A DNA stretch of 24,091 nucleotides from SLRI01 sp036796215 (GTDB lineage Bacteria; Pseudomonadota; Alphaproteobacteria; Geminicoccales; Geminicoccaceae). Where the stretch lies: NCBI GenBank assembly GCA_036796215.1, contig DAIRDJ010000059.1:1-24091 (forward strand), given 5' to 3'. Below the pieces are notes generated by a model. It made no database searches. It was not told where the DNA came from and worked only from the letters and a program-made list of their open reading frames with translations. The position numbers were made by a program, and so were the translations under genes. The first letter of the stretch is position 1. Every line of letters begins with the position of its first letter. Positions 7,722 through 15,626 of the stretch are shown in pieces.

Positions 7722-7994
7722 TTAGGCGGTATCGTCGGCATCGACACGGAGGTAGCGCCCCGTGGCCAGCGGGGCCCGGGCGAGTTTTGTATCCTTGAGC
7801 GTGTCGTGCAACAGCGCGCCGCTGAGCAGTTCGACATCCTCGCCGCTGGTGGCCTCGGGCACAAGCTCGGCCAGTTCGAACAGATGGTCGAGGTGAGGCT
7901 CCGGGCGCGAGCCTTTGCGCCGCTGGTCGGCATGCGCCCGGGCGGCGACGGCCATCACCTTCACCAGCCGTGTCGTGGTCTGGCCTTCGCTCAC
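7722..7994 (-). CDS. short HD-domain protein resembling the RelA/SpoT (MESH1) hydrolase domain, truncated
   Basis: A 90-residue protein with AARAHADQRRKGSRPEPHLDH and DVELLSGALLHDTLKDT, which match the start of the RSH/MESH1 ppGpp 3'-pyrophosphohydrolase HD domain (first His near HLDH, then the His-Asp pair, then an xDT turn). Full domains run to about 150-180 residues and carry a later Asp metal ligand; here the protein ends about 20 residues after the HD pair with an unrelated tail. I found no continuation in the other two frames, so it is genuinely short rather than freshly frameshifted. The GTG start overlaps the TGA of the DUF3141 gene (GTGA), implying translational coupling and a maintained gene. 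Hydrolase activity is unlikely without the missing ligand; a regulatory or binding role is speculation. Confidence 0.72.
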   Translation of the reverse strand: MSEGQTTTRLVKVMAVAARAHADQRRKGSRPEPHLDHLFELAELVPEATSGEDVELLSGALLHDTLKDTKLARAPLATGRYLRVDADDTA

Positions 7995-10291
7995 GCGCTG
8001 GCTTCCAGGTGGGTGACGGTCGCCATGATGTCGAGTTCGAGCGCCGCCCGCAGCTGCGCCAGCATGGTCAGCGTCTCGGGCGCCATCTCCTCGACCGGGC
8101 CGGCGATGTCCTCGACCAGGGCCAGTGCCCGCAGGCGCTCGGCCCGGCCGGGCAACAGCAGGACCAGGGTCTGAAGCGCGCGCTCCGGCTCGAAGTCGAC
8201 GATGAGCGACTGCTCGCGAATGATCTGCGTGCGCTCGGTGGACGACAGGCTGGCGAATGGCTCCTCCTCGCGCAGCATCCGATTGGAGCGCTCGAGTCGC
8301 GACCGGCGGATGGCGCGGCGCGACTGGGCGACCAGCACGAGCATGCGGATCACGGCATCGGCGAAGCCACCCTGGTCGATCCGGGCGAGGGCCAGCTGCA
8401 CCTCCGGCGCGTCGCGCAGCGCACTTTCGTTAACGGTGTCCGGCACCCCGAGATCGTTGCCGACGAAGCCGGCGAGTGCCGGCGAGGCGTAGATCCCGAA
8501 GAAGGTGAGCTCGAGCAAGGCGTGGCGCAGGTCGCGGGCGAGATCGAGGCTCTCGGCCACCATCTCGGACCACAGCCGCTCGGCGGCCAGAAACGGGTTG
8601 TCGTCGGGCACCTGCCGCCGGTCGGCGCGCACCTGCTCGGCGAGCCTGGCGACGGGCTGCATCAGCGGGTTCTTGCTCGACGGCCCCCACCGCCGCACGC
8701 GCAGCGGGTGCAACTGCACCATGGCCTCGGCCGATTGCGGAGTCACGCCGGCACGGACCAGCGGCCGCAGGAAGAGATCGTAGACATTCTCACCGAGATC
8801 GGAGAGCCGGGCCACGGCACTGAACATGGCCTCGTCCTCGCGCCCGTCGTCGAGGGCTTGCAACTCCTCGATCTCGCGCCGCTCGAACGAGACCCGGTAG
8901 CTCGCGGCGACGCCGCTGCCGAGCTTGTCCTCGATCACCATCTCGTAGAGGCCGGGCGGCAGGGCCTCGATCGTCTTCATCGTCGAGACGATCTCGGTGT
9001 GCTGCTTCGCCGCCACCTTGGAGGAGACGAAGATGCCGAGATGGCCGACATCCTCGTGCAGGCAGTAGATGATCCGCTGGCCCTTGATGCGAATCTCCTG
9101 GGTGTTGCGGTAGAGGTCCGGGATCCAGTTCAGCGCCTGTTGGGGTGGCGTGATCTCATCGCCGCGGCTGGCGAAGACGATGATCGGCGAGCGGATGTTG
9201 CGCAGATCGACGAAGGTCCGGGCGTCGAGATGCACGCCTTGTCGGGCGAGGCGGTTGCCGACGAAGAGATTGCGAACGATCCAGCGGATCTCCTCTTCCG
9301 TCATGAAGTGAAAGCCACCCCACCAGCGCTCGAACTCCAGATAGCGGCTCGGATCGTCGACCGCCGCATAGAGGTCGTAATATTTGCGCCACCAAACGGT
9401 CGCGGGGCTGAAGGTCTCGAAGTTGGAGACCAGGTGCGCCCCGTCGAACCGGCCGTTGCCGAGATCGCTGAGCAGCATCGCCGGCACCGCCCCGCCACTG
9501 ACCCCGCCCAGATAGCGCATCGGGTGGCGGCGCACCCGCTCGCCCGACCAGTAGGCCAAGGGTGCGCCGTTGATGACGAGGGGACCGGTGACGTCCGGAT
9601 TGGAGGCGGCGAGGAGAGCGGTCGCCCAGCCGCCCTGGCAATTGCCGACGACGATCGCCCGCGGCGCCTCGGGATGCCGCTGGCGCACGGTGCGCACGAA
9701 CGTGGCATGGGTGGCGCAGACGTCGGCCAGCGTCTGCCCCGGCACCGGATCGGGGAAGAAGATGGCAAAGTAGACCGGATGGCCGTTGGCCAAGGCCACG
9801 CCGACCTGGCTTTCGGCCTTTGAGCCACCGATCCCGGCACCCTGACCGGCGCGAGGATCGATGATCAGGTAGGGCCGGCGCTTGGGATCGGGCCGGGGCC
9901 CGTCCGTCGGCAGGATGTGCACCATGGCGTAGTTCGACGGCCGCGGCAGCTCACGGCCGTCGATGATCGTCTCGTACGGAAAGCCCAAGACCGGCGGCGA
10001 CCCGGCCGCCTCGTGCGCCAGATAGTTGTCACCCCGTTGGCGCAGGACGTCCCAGTAGAGCACCCAGCGCTGTGCCGCGTCGACCAGATAGGCCGACAGA
10101 TCATCGGCGCCGGCGCGGCCCCGGAAGCCGTCGGCGACGGCGTGGCGGCCGCTCTCGAACCGTGCCAGTCGATCGGCCTGGCTCGCCCGGACGTGCGTCG
10201 CGTGGCGCGTCGCGACGTCCGCCAGAGCCTGCCAATAGCTGACGAAGGCCGACATCCCGGCGAACGGGTTGGCACGCTCGGGGATGCTCAT
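7991..10291 (-). CDS. DUF3141 PhaC-like alpha/beta-hydrolase protein, copy 2
   Basis: A 766-residue soluble protein of the DUF3141 family, related to class I polyhydroxyalkanoate synthases. The alpha/beta-hydrolase part (about 60-450) has DPRAGQGAGIGG, the lipase-like box VVGNCQGGWA with nucleophile candidate Cys218, GDEITPPQQALNWI with Asp378, and DVGHLGIF with His417, an ordered Cys-Asp-His triad as in PhaC. A long, probably helical, C-terminal region (about 450-766) has no counterpart in normal PhaC, which is about 560-600 residues. The ATG is 33 bp after the preceding paralogue's stop and has a weak ribosome binding site. Its stop overlaps the HD gene. Whether it makes, breaks or only binds polyester is unknown. 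Confidence 0.85.
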   Translation of the reverse strand: MSIPERANPFAGMSAFVSYWQALADVATRHATHVRASQADRLARFESGRHAVADGFRGRAGADDLSAYLVDAAQRWVLYWDVLRQRGDNYLAHEAAGSPPVLGFPYETIIDGRELPRPSNYAMVHILPTDGPRPDPKRRPYLIIDPRAGQGAGIGGSKAESQVGVALANGHPVYFAIFFPDPVPGQTLADVCATHATFVRTVRQRHPEAPRAIVVGNCQGGWATALLAASNPDVTGPLVINGAPLAYWSGERVRRHPMRYLGGVSGGAVPAMLLSDLGNGRFDGAHLVSNFETFSPATVWWRKYYDLYAAVDDPSRYLEFERWWGGFHFMTEEEIRWIVRNLFVGNRLARQGVHLDARTFVDLRNIRSPIIVFASRGDEITPPQQALNWIPDLYRNTQEIRIKGQRIIYCLHEDVGHLGIFVSSKVAAKQHTEIVSTMKTIEALPPGLYEMVIEDKLGSGVAASYRVSFERREIEELQALDDGREDEAMFSAVARLSDLGENVYDLFLRPLVRAGVTPQSAEAMVQLHPLRVRRWGPSSKNPLMQPVARLAEQVRADRRQVPDDNPFLAAERLWSEMVAESLDLARDLRHALLELTFFGIYASPALAGFVGNDLGVPDTVNESALRDAPEVQLALARIDQGGFADAVIRMLVLVAQSRRAIRRSRLERSNRMLREEEPFASLSSTERTQIIREQSLIVDFEPERALQTLVLLLPGRAERLRALALVEDIAGPVEEMAPETLTMLAQLRAALELDIMATVTHLEASA

Positions 10292-10324
10292 GAAAGGCGC
10301 GCCAGCCGCTGCATCGCCGGAGCC

Positions 10325-12640
10325 TCAAGCGGCGGCCGAACGGCGACGCGTGGTGCGCGCCTGCGGGCGGTGCTCGCCGGCGAAGATCGCCTCGACCTTG
10401 GCGATGACGGCGGCATGCTCGGGGGCGATGTCGGGGCGCCAGCTGACGATCCGCTTGATCACGTCGAGCGCATCGGCGCGATCGGCCGGATCGGGCAGCA
10501 GCTTCGGCAACGTCTCGAGCGCCCCTTCCGGGTCGAACTGGACGATGAAGGCGGCCCGTCGCGCCTTCTCCTTGACCTCCCGCCGGGTGAGGTCGCGCAT
10601 CCGCGGGTCCTCCTTGGCGATCTTCCGGGTCATCCGGTAGGCGCGTGCATCCTGCACCTTGCCGGCCTCGAGACAGGCGAAACCGATCCGGTAGACGGCT
10701 TCCGCGAAGTCGCCGGGCTCGCTCTCGTCGTGGAGGGCGCGCAGCTTGAGCTCGAGCCATTCCGCGTGGGTCGGGCTCTTCGGCCGTTGTGTCGCGGCCG
10801 AACTGTAGGGTGCGGCCATCCCGGCCATTGCCTCGGCGAGCGGCGATTGCCAAAGGCCGAAGAACATCTGCTCCTGCATACTGTCACGCATGTCCCGGTA
10901 GCGGTCGAGCGCCGTCACGATCTGTTCGGAGACGGCAGCCTCGGCGGTCCGAAACGGATTGTGCGCCGGTGCCGGCTGGCGCTGCTCCTTGACCATCTGG
11001 GCCGCCGCCTTGACCCAGGCCATGGCCGGATTCATGTCGGACCAGAACAGGCGCTCCAGCCGTACCGGCTGCATCGCCCGCAACATCTCGGCGGTCGCCT
11101 CGTTGGTCATCGCCTTGACCCAGGGCCGGGCGAAGCGGTCGTAGAGGCCTTCGTTGATCTCCGATACCCGGGCCACGGCCTGAAACGGCCGCTCGTCGTC
11201 GCGGCTGTCGTCGAGCTTGCGGATGTCGTCGAGATCGCGCGCCTCGAGACGAACCACGTAGCTTGCATGTTCCTCGTCGCTGCCGGCCTGCTCGGTGCTC
11301 TCGTCCTCGATCACCATCTCGTAGAGGCCGGGCGGCAGGACCTCGATCATGTCGAGGGCGCCGACGAACTCGGCATGCTCCTTCATCGCAATCTTGGCGG
11401 AAACGAAGATCCCGAGATGGCCGATCGACGGATGCACCGTGTAGACGATGGTCTGCCGGCGGGCGCGCATCTCGTCGATGCTGTCGTAGAGGTCGAGGAT
11501 CCAGTTCAGCGCCTGCTGCGGCGGCGTGATGTTGTCGCCCTGCGACGCGATCACGACGATCGGCGCCTTGATATCGCGCAGGTCGACGCGGTGCCCGTCG
11601 GCGAAGACGAGGTCGCCCTTGGCCAGCTTGTTGCCGACGAAAAGGTTGTCGACGATGAAGCGCATCTCGTCGACGGTCATGTAGAAATGACCGCTCCACC
11701 AGCGCTCGAACTCGAGGAAGCGGGTCTCTTCGGTATCGACAGCAGCGTAGAGGTTGTAGTTCTTGGCCCAGAGCGTGTTCGACGGGTTCAGCGCCTCGAA
11801 GTTGCTGACCAGGTAGCTGCCGTCGAAGATGCCGTTGCCGAGATCGCCCATCAGGCTGGCGAGCCACGAGCCGCCCATCAGGCCGCCGGTGTAGCGCATC
11901 GGGTTCTTGCCCCGCTCGCCGGCCCAGTAGGAGAGCGGCGAGCCGGCGATGCTGATCACCCCGGGCAGCTCCGGCGCCAGGGACGCCATCAGCATCAGCC
12001 CCCAGCCGCCCTGGCAATTGCCGACGATCGCAGGCGCACTCTCGGCCTCGGGGTGCAGCTCGATGACCTTTTTGACGAACTGCACTTCGGCTCGCGCCAC
12101 GTCCTCGATCGTCTGCCCCGGCACGGGCTCGGGCAGGAAGCTCACGAGGTAGACCGGATGGCCGTCCTGCATGGCGACGCCGACCTGGCTCGCCTCCTTG
12201 AAGCCGCCGATGCCGGGCCCGTGGCCGGCGCGCGGGTCGAAGACGATGAACGGCCGCGCCTTCGGGTTGATTTCCGCATCGGCCGGCGGCGTGATCCGCA
12301 ACAGCTGATAGTTGACCGGCCGCTCGAGGGTCTGGCCGTCGAGGGCGACCTCGTAGGCGAAGCGCAGCACCGGCGGCTTGCCGGATGCGCGATGCTCGAG
12401 TGCCTGATTGCCCCGCTTGCGCAGCACGTCCCAAAAGAGGATCGTCCGCTGCATGCTGTCGACGAGGTATTCCGCATAGGCATTCGCGGGCATGGCCGCG
12501 TGCGCGCCGGTCGCGCTCTCCGTGCCCGTCGCTTTCGCCTCGTCCCGCGCTGGAAGGCTCATAAAGGCCGGCCAGGCCGAAAGGGCCTTGGTCCAGGGCT
12601 CGCTGAACGCCGCGAAGGTAGGCATGTGCGTGTTCGTCAT
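10325..12640 (-). CDS. DUF3141 PhaC-like alpha/beta-hydrolase protein, copy 1
   Basis: A 771-residue paralogue of the next gene, with the same layout. It has DPRAGHGPGIGGFKEASQVG, IVGNCQGGWG with Cys209, GDNITPPQQALNWILDLY with Asp369, and SIGHLGIFVSAKIAMKEHAE with His408, then VLPPGLYEMVIEDES and a long C-terminal region. It is the first gene of the minus-strand operon. The ATG has a strong GAGGAGG site, and a PhoB-box-like repeat lies 38 bp upstream. A PHB-synthase-like orf precedes pta and ackA in the PhoB-controlled operon of S. meliloti, and I believe it is this family. Two tandem diverged copies suggest a heterodimer or specialised duties. The family function is not established. Confidence 0.86.
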   Translation of the reverse strand: MTNTHMPTFAAFSEPWTKALSAWPAFMSLPARDEAKATGTESATGAHAAMPANAYAEYLVDSMQRTILFWDVLRKRGNQALEHRASGKPPVLRFAYEVALDGQTLERPVNYQLLRITPPADAEINPKARPFIVFDPRAGHGPGIGGFKEASQVGVAMQDGHPVYLVSFLPEPVPGQTIEDVARAEVQFVKKVIELHPEAESAPAIVGNCQGGWGLMLMASLAPELPGVISIAGSPLSYWAGERGKNPMRYTGGLMGGSWLASLMGDLGNGIFDGSYLVSNFEALNPSNTLWAKNYNLYAAVDTEETRFLEFERWWSGHFYMTVDEMRFIVDNLFVGNKLAKGDLVFADGHRVDLRDIKAPIVVIASQGDNITPPQQALNWILDLYDSIDEMRARRQTIVYTVHPSIGHLGIFVSAKIAMKEHAEFVGALDMIEVLPPGLYEMVIEDESTEQAGSDEEHASYVVRLEARDLDDIRKLDDSRDDERPFQAVARVSEINEGLYDRFARPWVKAMTNEATAEMLRAMQPVRLERLFWSDMNPAMAWVKAAAQMVKEQRQPAPAHNPFRTAEAAVSEQIVTALDRYRDMRDSMQEQMFFGLWQSPLAEAMAGMAAPYSSAATQRPKSPTHAEWLELKLRALHDESEPGDFAEAVYRIGFACLEAGKVQDARAYRMTRKIAKEDPRMRDLTRREVKEKARRAAFIVQFDPEGALETLPKLLPDPADRADALDVIKRIVSWRPDIAPEHAAVIAKVEAIFAGEHRPQARTTRRRSAAA

Positions 12641-12678
12641 GGCGATCCTCCTCGTTGGCCGCAGTTTGAAATTCGACG

Positions 12679-12697
12679 GTGACGCCTTGATGACGAA
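12679..12697 (-). promoter_or_regulatory. PhoB-box-like direct repeat upstream of the DUF3141-pta operon
   Basis: The + strand reads GTGACGCCTTGATGACGAA; in the gene direction this is TTCGTCATCAAGGCGTCAC. Two CGTCAT/C half-sites lie 11 bp apart, the geometry of Pho boxes (E. coli CTGTCATAAATCTGTCAC). It differs from the box before pstS at two of 19 bases. The box ends 38 bp before the ATG, with a CAAACT -10 candidate about 10 bp downstream, which fits a PhoB-activated promoter without a -35. A third half-site, CGTCAC at 12702-12707, faces the divergent fabI gene, but its partner 11 bp on is absent. Confidence 0.75.
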
Positions 12698-12823
12698 CGG
12701 ACGTCACGGAGGTTTTCGGCGGTGCGGCAAATTGCGCTGCGGTTCTCTCGGCACTGCAACAATTCTCTCATCGCGAGGCGGTAGTCGGTGAGCAAGGGGG
12801 AATTCGGCCAAAGGGGACCGTCC

Positions 12824-13624
12824 ATGACCGACGACGACATTCTCACGTTCGACGCCAAGGCGCGCTCGCTCGAAGGCAAGAAGGGTGTCGTCCTCGGCGT
12901 CGCCAATCGCCAGTCGATCGCCTACGGTTGTGCGGCTGCCTTCCGCTTCCTCGGTGCCGAGCTGGCACTCTCCTATCTCAACGAGAAGGCCAAACCGCAC
13001 GTCCAGCCGATCGCCGACGAGCTGGCAGCACCCATCTTCATGCCCTGCAACGTCGAGACGCCGGGTGAGATGGAAGCGGTGTTCCAGGCGGCGGGCGAGC
13101 GCTGGGGGCGGATCGACTTCGCCCTGCACTCGATCGCCTTTGCACCGCGCGAGGACCTGCACGGCCGCTACATCGACAGCTCCGGGCCGGGCTTCACGCG
13201 CGCCATGGACATCTCGTGCCATTCCTTCGTCCGCATGGCACGGCTCGCCGAGCCCCTGATGACCGAGGGCGGCACGCTCTTCGCCATGAGCTACTACGGC
13301 GCCGAGAAGGTGGTCCCACACTACAACCTGATGGGCCCGGTCAAGGCGGCACTCGAATGCTCGGTCAGGTATCTGGCGCACGAGCTGGGGCCCAAGGCAA
13401 TCCGCGTTCACGCCATCTCGCCGGGCCCGATCCGGACGCGCGCCGCCTCGGGCATCAACGAGTTCGACGCGATGCTCAACGTCGCCGAGACCCGAGCGCC
13501 GCGCCACCAGCTGGTGACGATCAAGGATGTCGGCGTGGCGACCGCAGCGCTGGCGACGCCGGCGGGCCACCTGATCACCGGCAACACCATCTATATCGAC
13601 GGCGGCTACCACGTCATGGGATGA
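12824..13624 (+). CDS. fabI: enoyl-[acyl-carrier-protein] reductase FabI
   Basis: A 266-residue SDR-family enzyme catalysing the last, NADH-dependent step of fatty-acid elongation in the cytoplasm. GVANRQSIAYGCA is the FabI-type cofactor site. The catalytic residues are Tyr157, Tyr167 and Lys174 (SYYGAEKVVPHYNLMGPVK), with spacings of 10 and 7 identical to E. coli Tyr146, Tyr156 and Lys163. SPGPIRTRAASGI and GNTIYIDGGYH follow. I chose ATG 12824 (AAGGGGA upstream) over an in-frame GTG at 12788. It overlaps ackA by four bases. Being paired with ackA rather than with fatty-acid genes suggests a second, condition-specific reductase, as for fabI2 in rhizobia; whether the genome has another copy cannot be seen. 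Confidence 0.94.
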   Translation: MTDDDILTFDAKARSLEGKKGVVLGVANRQSIAYGCAAAFRFLGAELALSYLNEKAKPHVQPIADELAAPIFMPCNVETPGEMEAVFQAAGERWGRIDFALHSIAFAPREDLHGRYIDSSGPGFTRAMDISCHSFVRMARLAEPLMTEGGTLFAMSYYGAEKVVPHYNLMGPVKAALECSVRYLAHELGPKAIRVHAISPGPIRTRAASGINEFDAMLNVAETRAPRHQLVTIKDVGVATAALATPAGHLITGNTIYIDGGYHVMG

Positions 13625-14877
13625 AGAGCGCCATGCCGGACGCCGCGGCGGCGGCCCATCACGAGGGTGTGGCGACAACAAGGCTGGATGGACCGATGCG
13701 CGATCTCGTTCTGGTCATCAACGCGGGCTCGTCGAGCCTGAAATTCTCGCTCTTCGAGCAGCAAATGGAGGGCACGCCCGAGGCCATCGCCGGCGGCCAG
13801 ATCGAGGGGATCGGGCTGAAGCCGCGGTTCGTCGCCAAAGAGCCCGATGGCGAGGTCCTGGCCGAGCTGGAATACGCTGCCGGCGGCGGCCATCGTATGG
13901 CGATGCAGCACCTCGTCGACTGGCTCGCCGGGTATCTCGACGGCCGCAAGGTCGGGGTCGTCGGCCACCGCGTCGTCCATGGCGGCACCGGCTTCGCCGA
14001 GCCCGTGCTCGTCGACGGCCGCGTCATGGAAGCGCTCGAGCAGCTGATCCCGCTCGCCCCCCTGCACCAGCCGCACAATCTGAAGGCGATCGAGGCTGTG
14101 GCACTGGCCTATCCGGGCGTGCCGCAGGTCGCCTGCTTCGATACCGCGTTCCACCGGCACCACCCTTGGGTGGCCGACACCTATGCCCTGCCGCGCGACC
14201 GCTACGATGCCGGGATCCGCCGCTACGGCTTTCACGGCCTGTCCTACGAGTTCATCGCCCGTGAGCTCGCGCAGATCGCGCCCAGGCTCGCCGCCGGCCG
14301 GGTGGTCGTCGCCCATCTCGGCAACGGGGCGAGCGCCTGCGCGATCAAGGGTGGGCGCAGCGTGGACAGCTCGATGGGCTTCACCGCGCTCGACGGCCTG
14401 CCGATGGGCACCCGCTCGGGGCAGATCGACCCGGGCGTGCTGCTGCATCTTCTGAGCGACGGCGGCCTTTCCGGCGACGAGCTGAGCGACCTGCTCTACA
14501 AGCGATCCGGCCTGCTCGGCCTTTCCGGGATCAGCAGCGACATGCGCGATCTGGAGGCCAGCGACAGCCCGGATGCGGCAGCCGCGATCGACTATTTCGC
14601 CTACCGCATCCGTCGCGAGATCGGTGCCCTCGCCGCCGCTCTCGAAGGCATCGACGGCCTCGTCTTCACCGCCGGGATCGGCGAGCATTCGGCCAATATT
14701 CGTTCCCGGGTATGCCAGGGCCTGGAATGGCTTGGCCTCGCCCTCGACGACGCCAAGAACGCCCGCCACGACGCGGTGATTTCGACCACGGCGAGTGCGG
14801 TCGAAGTGCGCGTGATTCCGACCAACGAAGAGAAGATGATCGCCACCCACGCCCTGCGGCTGCTCGACCAGCGTTAG
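13621..14877 (+). CDS. ackA: acetate kinase (acetate/propionate kinase family)
   Basis: Converts acetyl-phosphate and ADP to acetate and ATP, reversibly. The ASKHA-fold marks in order are LVINAGSSSLKFSLFE (about 31-46), VGHRVVHGG, FDTAFHRHHPW, YGFHGLSYEFIA, VVAHLGNGASACAIKGG, DSSMGFTALDGLPMGTRSG, GLLGLSGISSDMRDLE and VFTAGIGEHSANIR. The first ATG (13621) overlaps the fabI stop as ATGA and gives 418 residues. ATG 13696, with GGATGGA upstream, gives 393 residues and starts right at the conserved strand, nearer the usual length, so the first 25 residues may not be made. It works with the Pta domain encoded on the opposite strand. The stop overlaps the convergent Fic-like gene by four bases. Confidence 0.94.
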   Translation: MKSAMPDAAAAAHHEGVATTRLDGPMRDLVLVINAGSSSLKFSLFEQQMEGTPEAIAGGQIEGIGLKPRFVAKEPDGEVLAELEYAAGGGHRMAMQHLVDWLAGYLDGRKVGVVGHRVVHGGTGFAEPVLVDGRVMEALEQLIPLAPLHQPHNLKAIEAVALAYPGVPQVACFDTAFHRHHPWVADTYALPRDRYDAGIRRYGFHGLSYEFIARELAQIAPRLAAGRVVVAHLGNGASACAIKGGRSVDSSMGFTALDGLPMGTRSGQIDPGVLLHLLSDGGLSGDELSDLLYKRSGLLGLSGISSDMRDLEASDSPDAAAAIDYFAYRIRREIGALAAALEGIDGLVFTAGIGEHSANIRSRVCQGLEWLGLALDDAKNARHDAVISTTASAVEVRVIPTNEEKMIATHALRLLDQR

Positions 14878-15626
14878 TCTCGCGCTCCGGCCGGCGGCTC
14901 CTGCTCGAGTATCCAGCCGCTGTCGACCCTGCCGCTCGTCACCTCGCGCGCTACCGGCTGCGGGGCGGAGGCACGCAGGAAGCGGCCGTCGAGGGCGCCC
15001 TCCAGCGCCTGCCGCATGGCTCGCGCGGCCCACGGCAGGCGGAGAAAGGCGAGCCGGGATCGCCGGTCGAGCGCCTTGCAGGCGGCAAGCGCGCGGCGCA
15101 ACCCGGCCGCATTGGCAGCGGTCATCACCAAGGGCGGCAAGCCGCCGCGGACCAGGACCAGGCTCGCCACCAGCGTCGCGGTGCGCTGGTTGCCCTCCAG
15201 AAACGGCTGCGGCGCACTGACCATCTGGACGATCACGCCGGCGGCGAACGCCCGGGGCGGCAAGTGCCGGTTGAGTTCGACCCACGCGTACAAGGCGTCG
15301 GCGCCAGCCTCGCGATCCTCGTAGAAGCGTCGCTCGGTCGCGACCAGGTGATCATGGAATTCCAGACGGCGCGACGGCTTGATCCCACAGAGGACGAGGT
15401 GGTTGAGCTCCAGAAGATGGCGCGAGGCGCCGAGCTGAAATACGTCCACGCCGCGCGCCAGGAGCCGATCGACGTAGCGATAGCCCTTCAGCATGCGCTT
15501 GAGCGGTGCCGCCGTCGGCCTGATCGACCCCTCCTGAGCGGCATCCGGCAGGGCAGCCGCCTCGGTCAATGCCGCGGCGATCGCTTGGAGATCGAGAACG
15601 GTACCCCCCAGGACGGGCTCAGCCAA
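14874..15626 (-). CDS. Fic-fold protein with degenerate active-site motif
   Basis: About 250 residues. The Fic-domain pattern is visible: HHxL-like helices around YAWVELNRHLPPRAFAAG, then SAPQPFLEGNQRTATLVASL and VRGGLPPLVM. In canonical Fic enzymes (AMPylases) this reads HPFxDGNGRxxR followed by LLxxGLPP. Here the catalytic His is Gln140, the second motif Gly is Gln147, and the last Arg is Thr, while Phe142, Glu144, Gly145, Asn146 and Arg148 remain. CAG for CAC/CAT is a single-base change. Activity of the usual kind is unlikely. It is last in the pst operon; its start is uncertain, the best candidate being TTG 15626, which overlaps the pstS stop by 8 bases and lacks a clear ribosome binding site. 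Confidence 0.7.
   Translation of the reverse strand: MAEPVLGGTVLDLQAIAAALTEAAALPDAAQEGSIRPTAAPLKRMLKGYRYVDRLLARGVDVFQLGASRHLLELNHLVLCGIKPSRRLEFHDHLVATERRFYEDREAGADALYAWVELNRHLPPRAFAAGVIVQMVSAPQPFLEGNQRTATLVASLVLVRGGLPPLVMTAANAAGLRRALAACKALDRRSRLAFLRLPWAARAMRQALEGALDGRFLRASAPQPVAREVTSGRVDSGWILEQEPPAGARD

Noticed and set aside
7970..9823. Very long + strand open frames opposite the DUF3141 genes (also 9917-12682)
   Set aside because: They are mirror frames of high-GC genes; translations are repetitive in Gly/Arg/His/Asp with no family similarity, while the minus strand has the PhaC-like motifs.
14878..15618. phoU downstream of pstB
   Set aside because: The gene there has a Fic-type motif, not the paired three-helix bundles with metal-binding E/D-xxxD motifs of PhoU.
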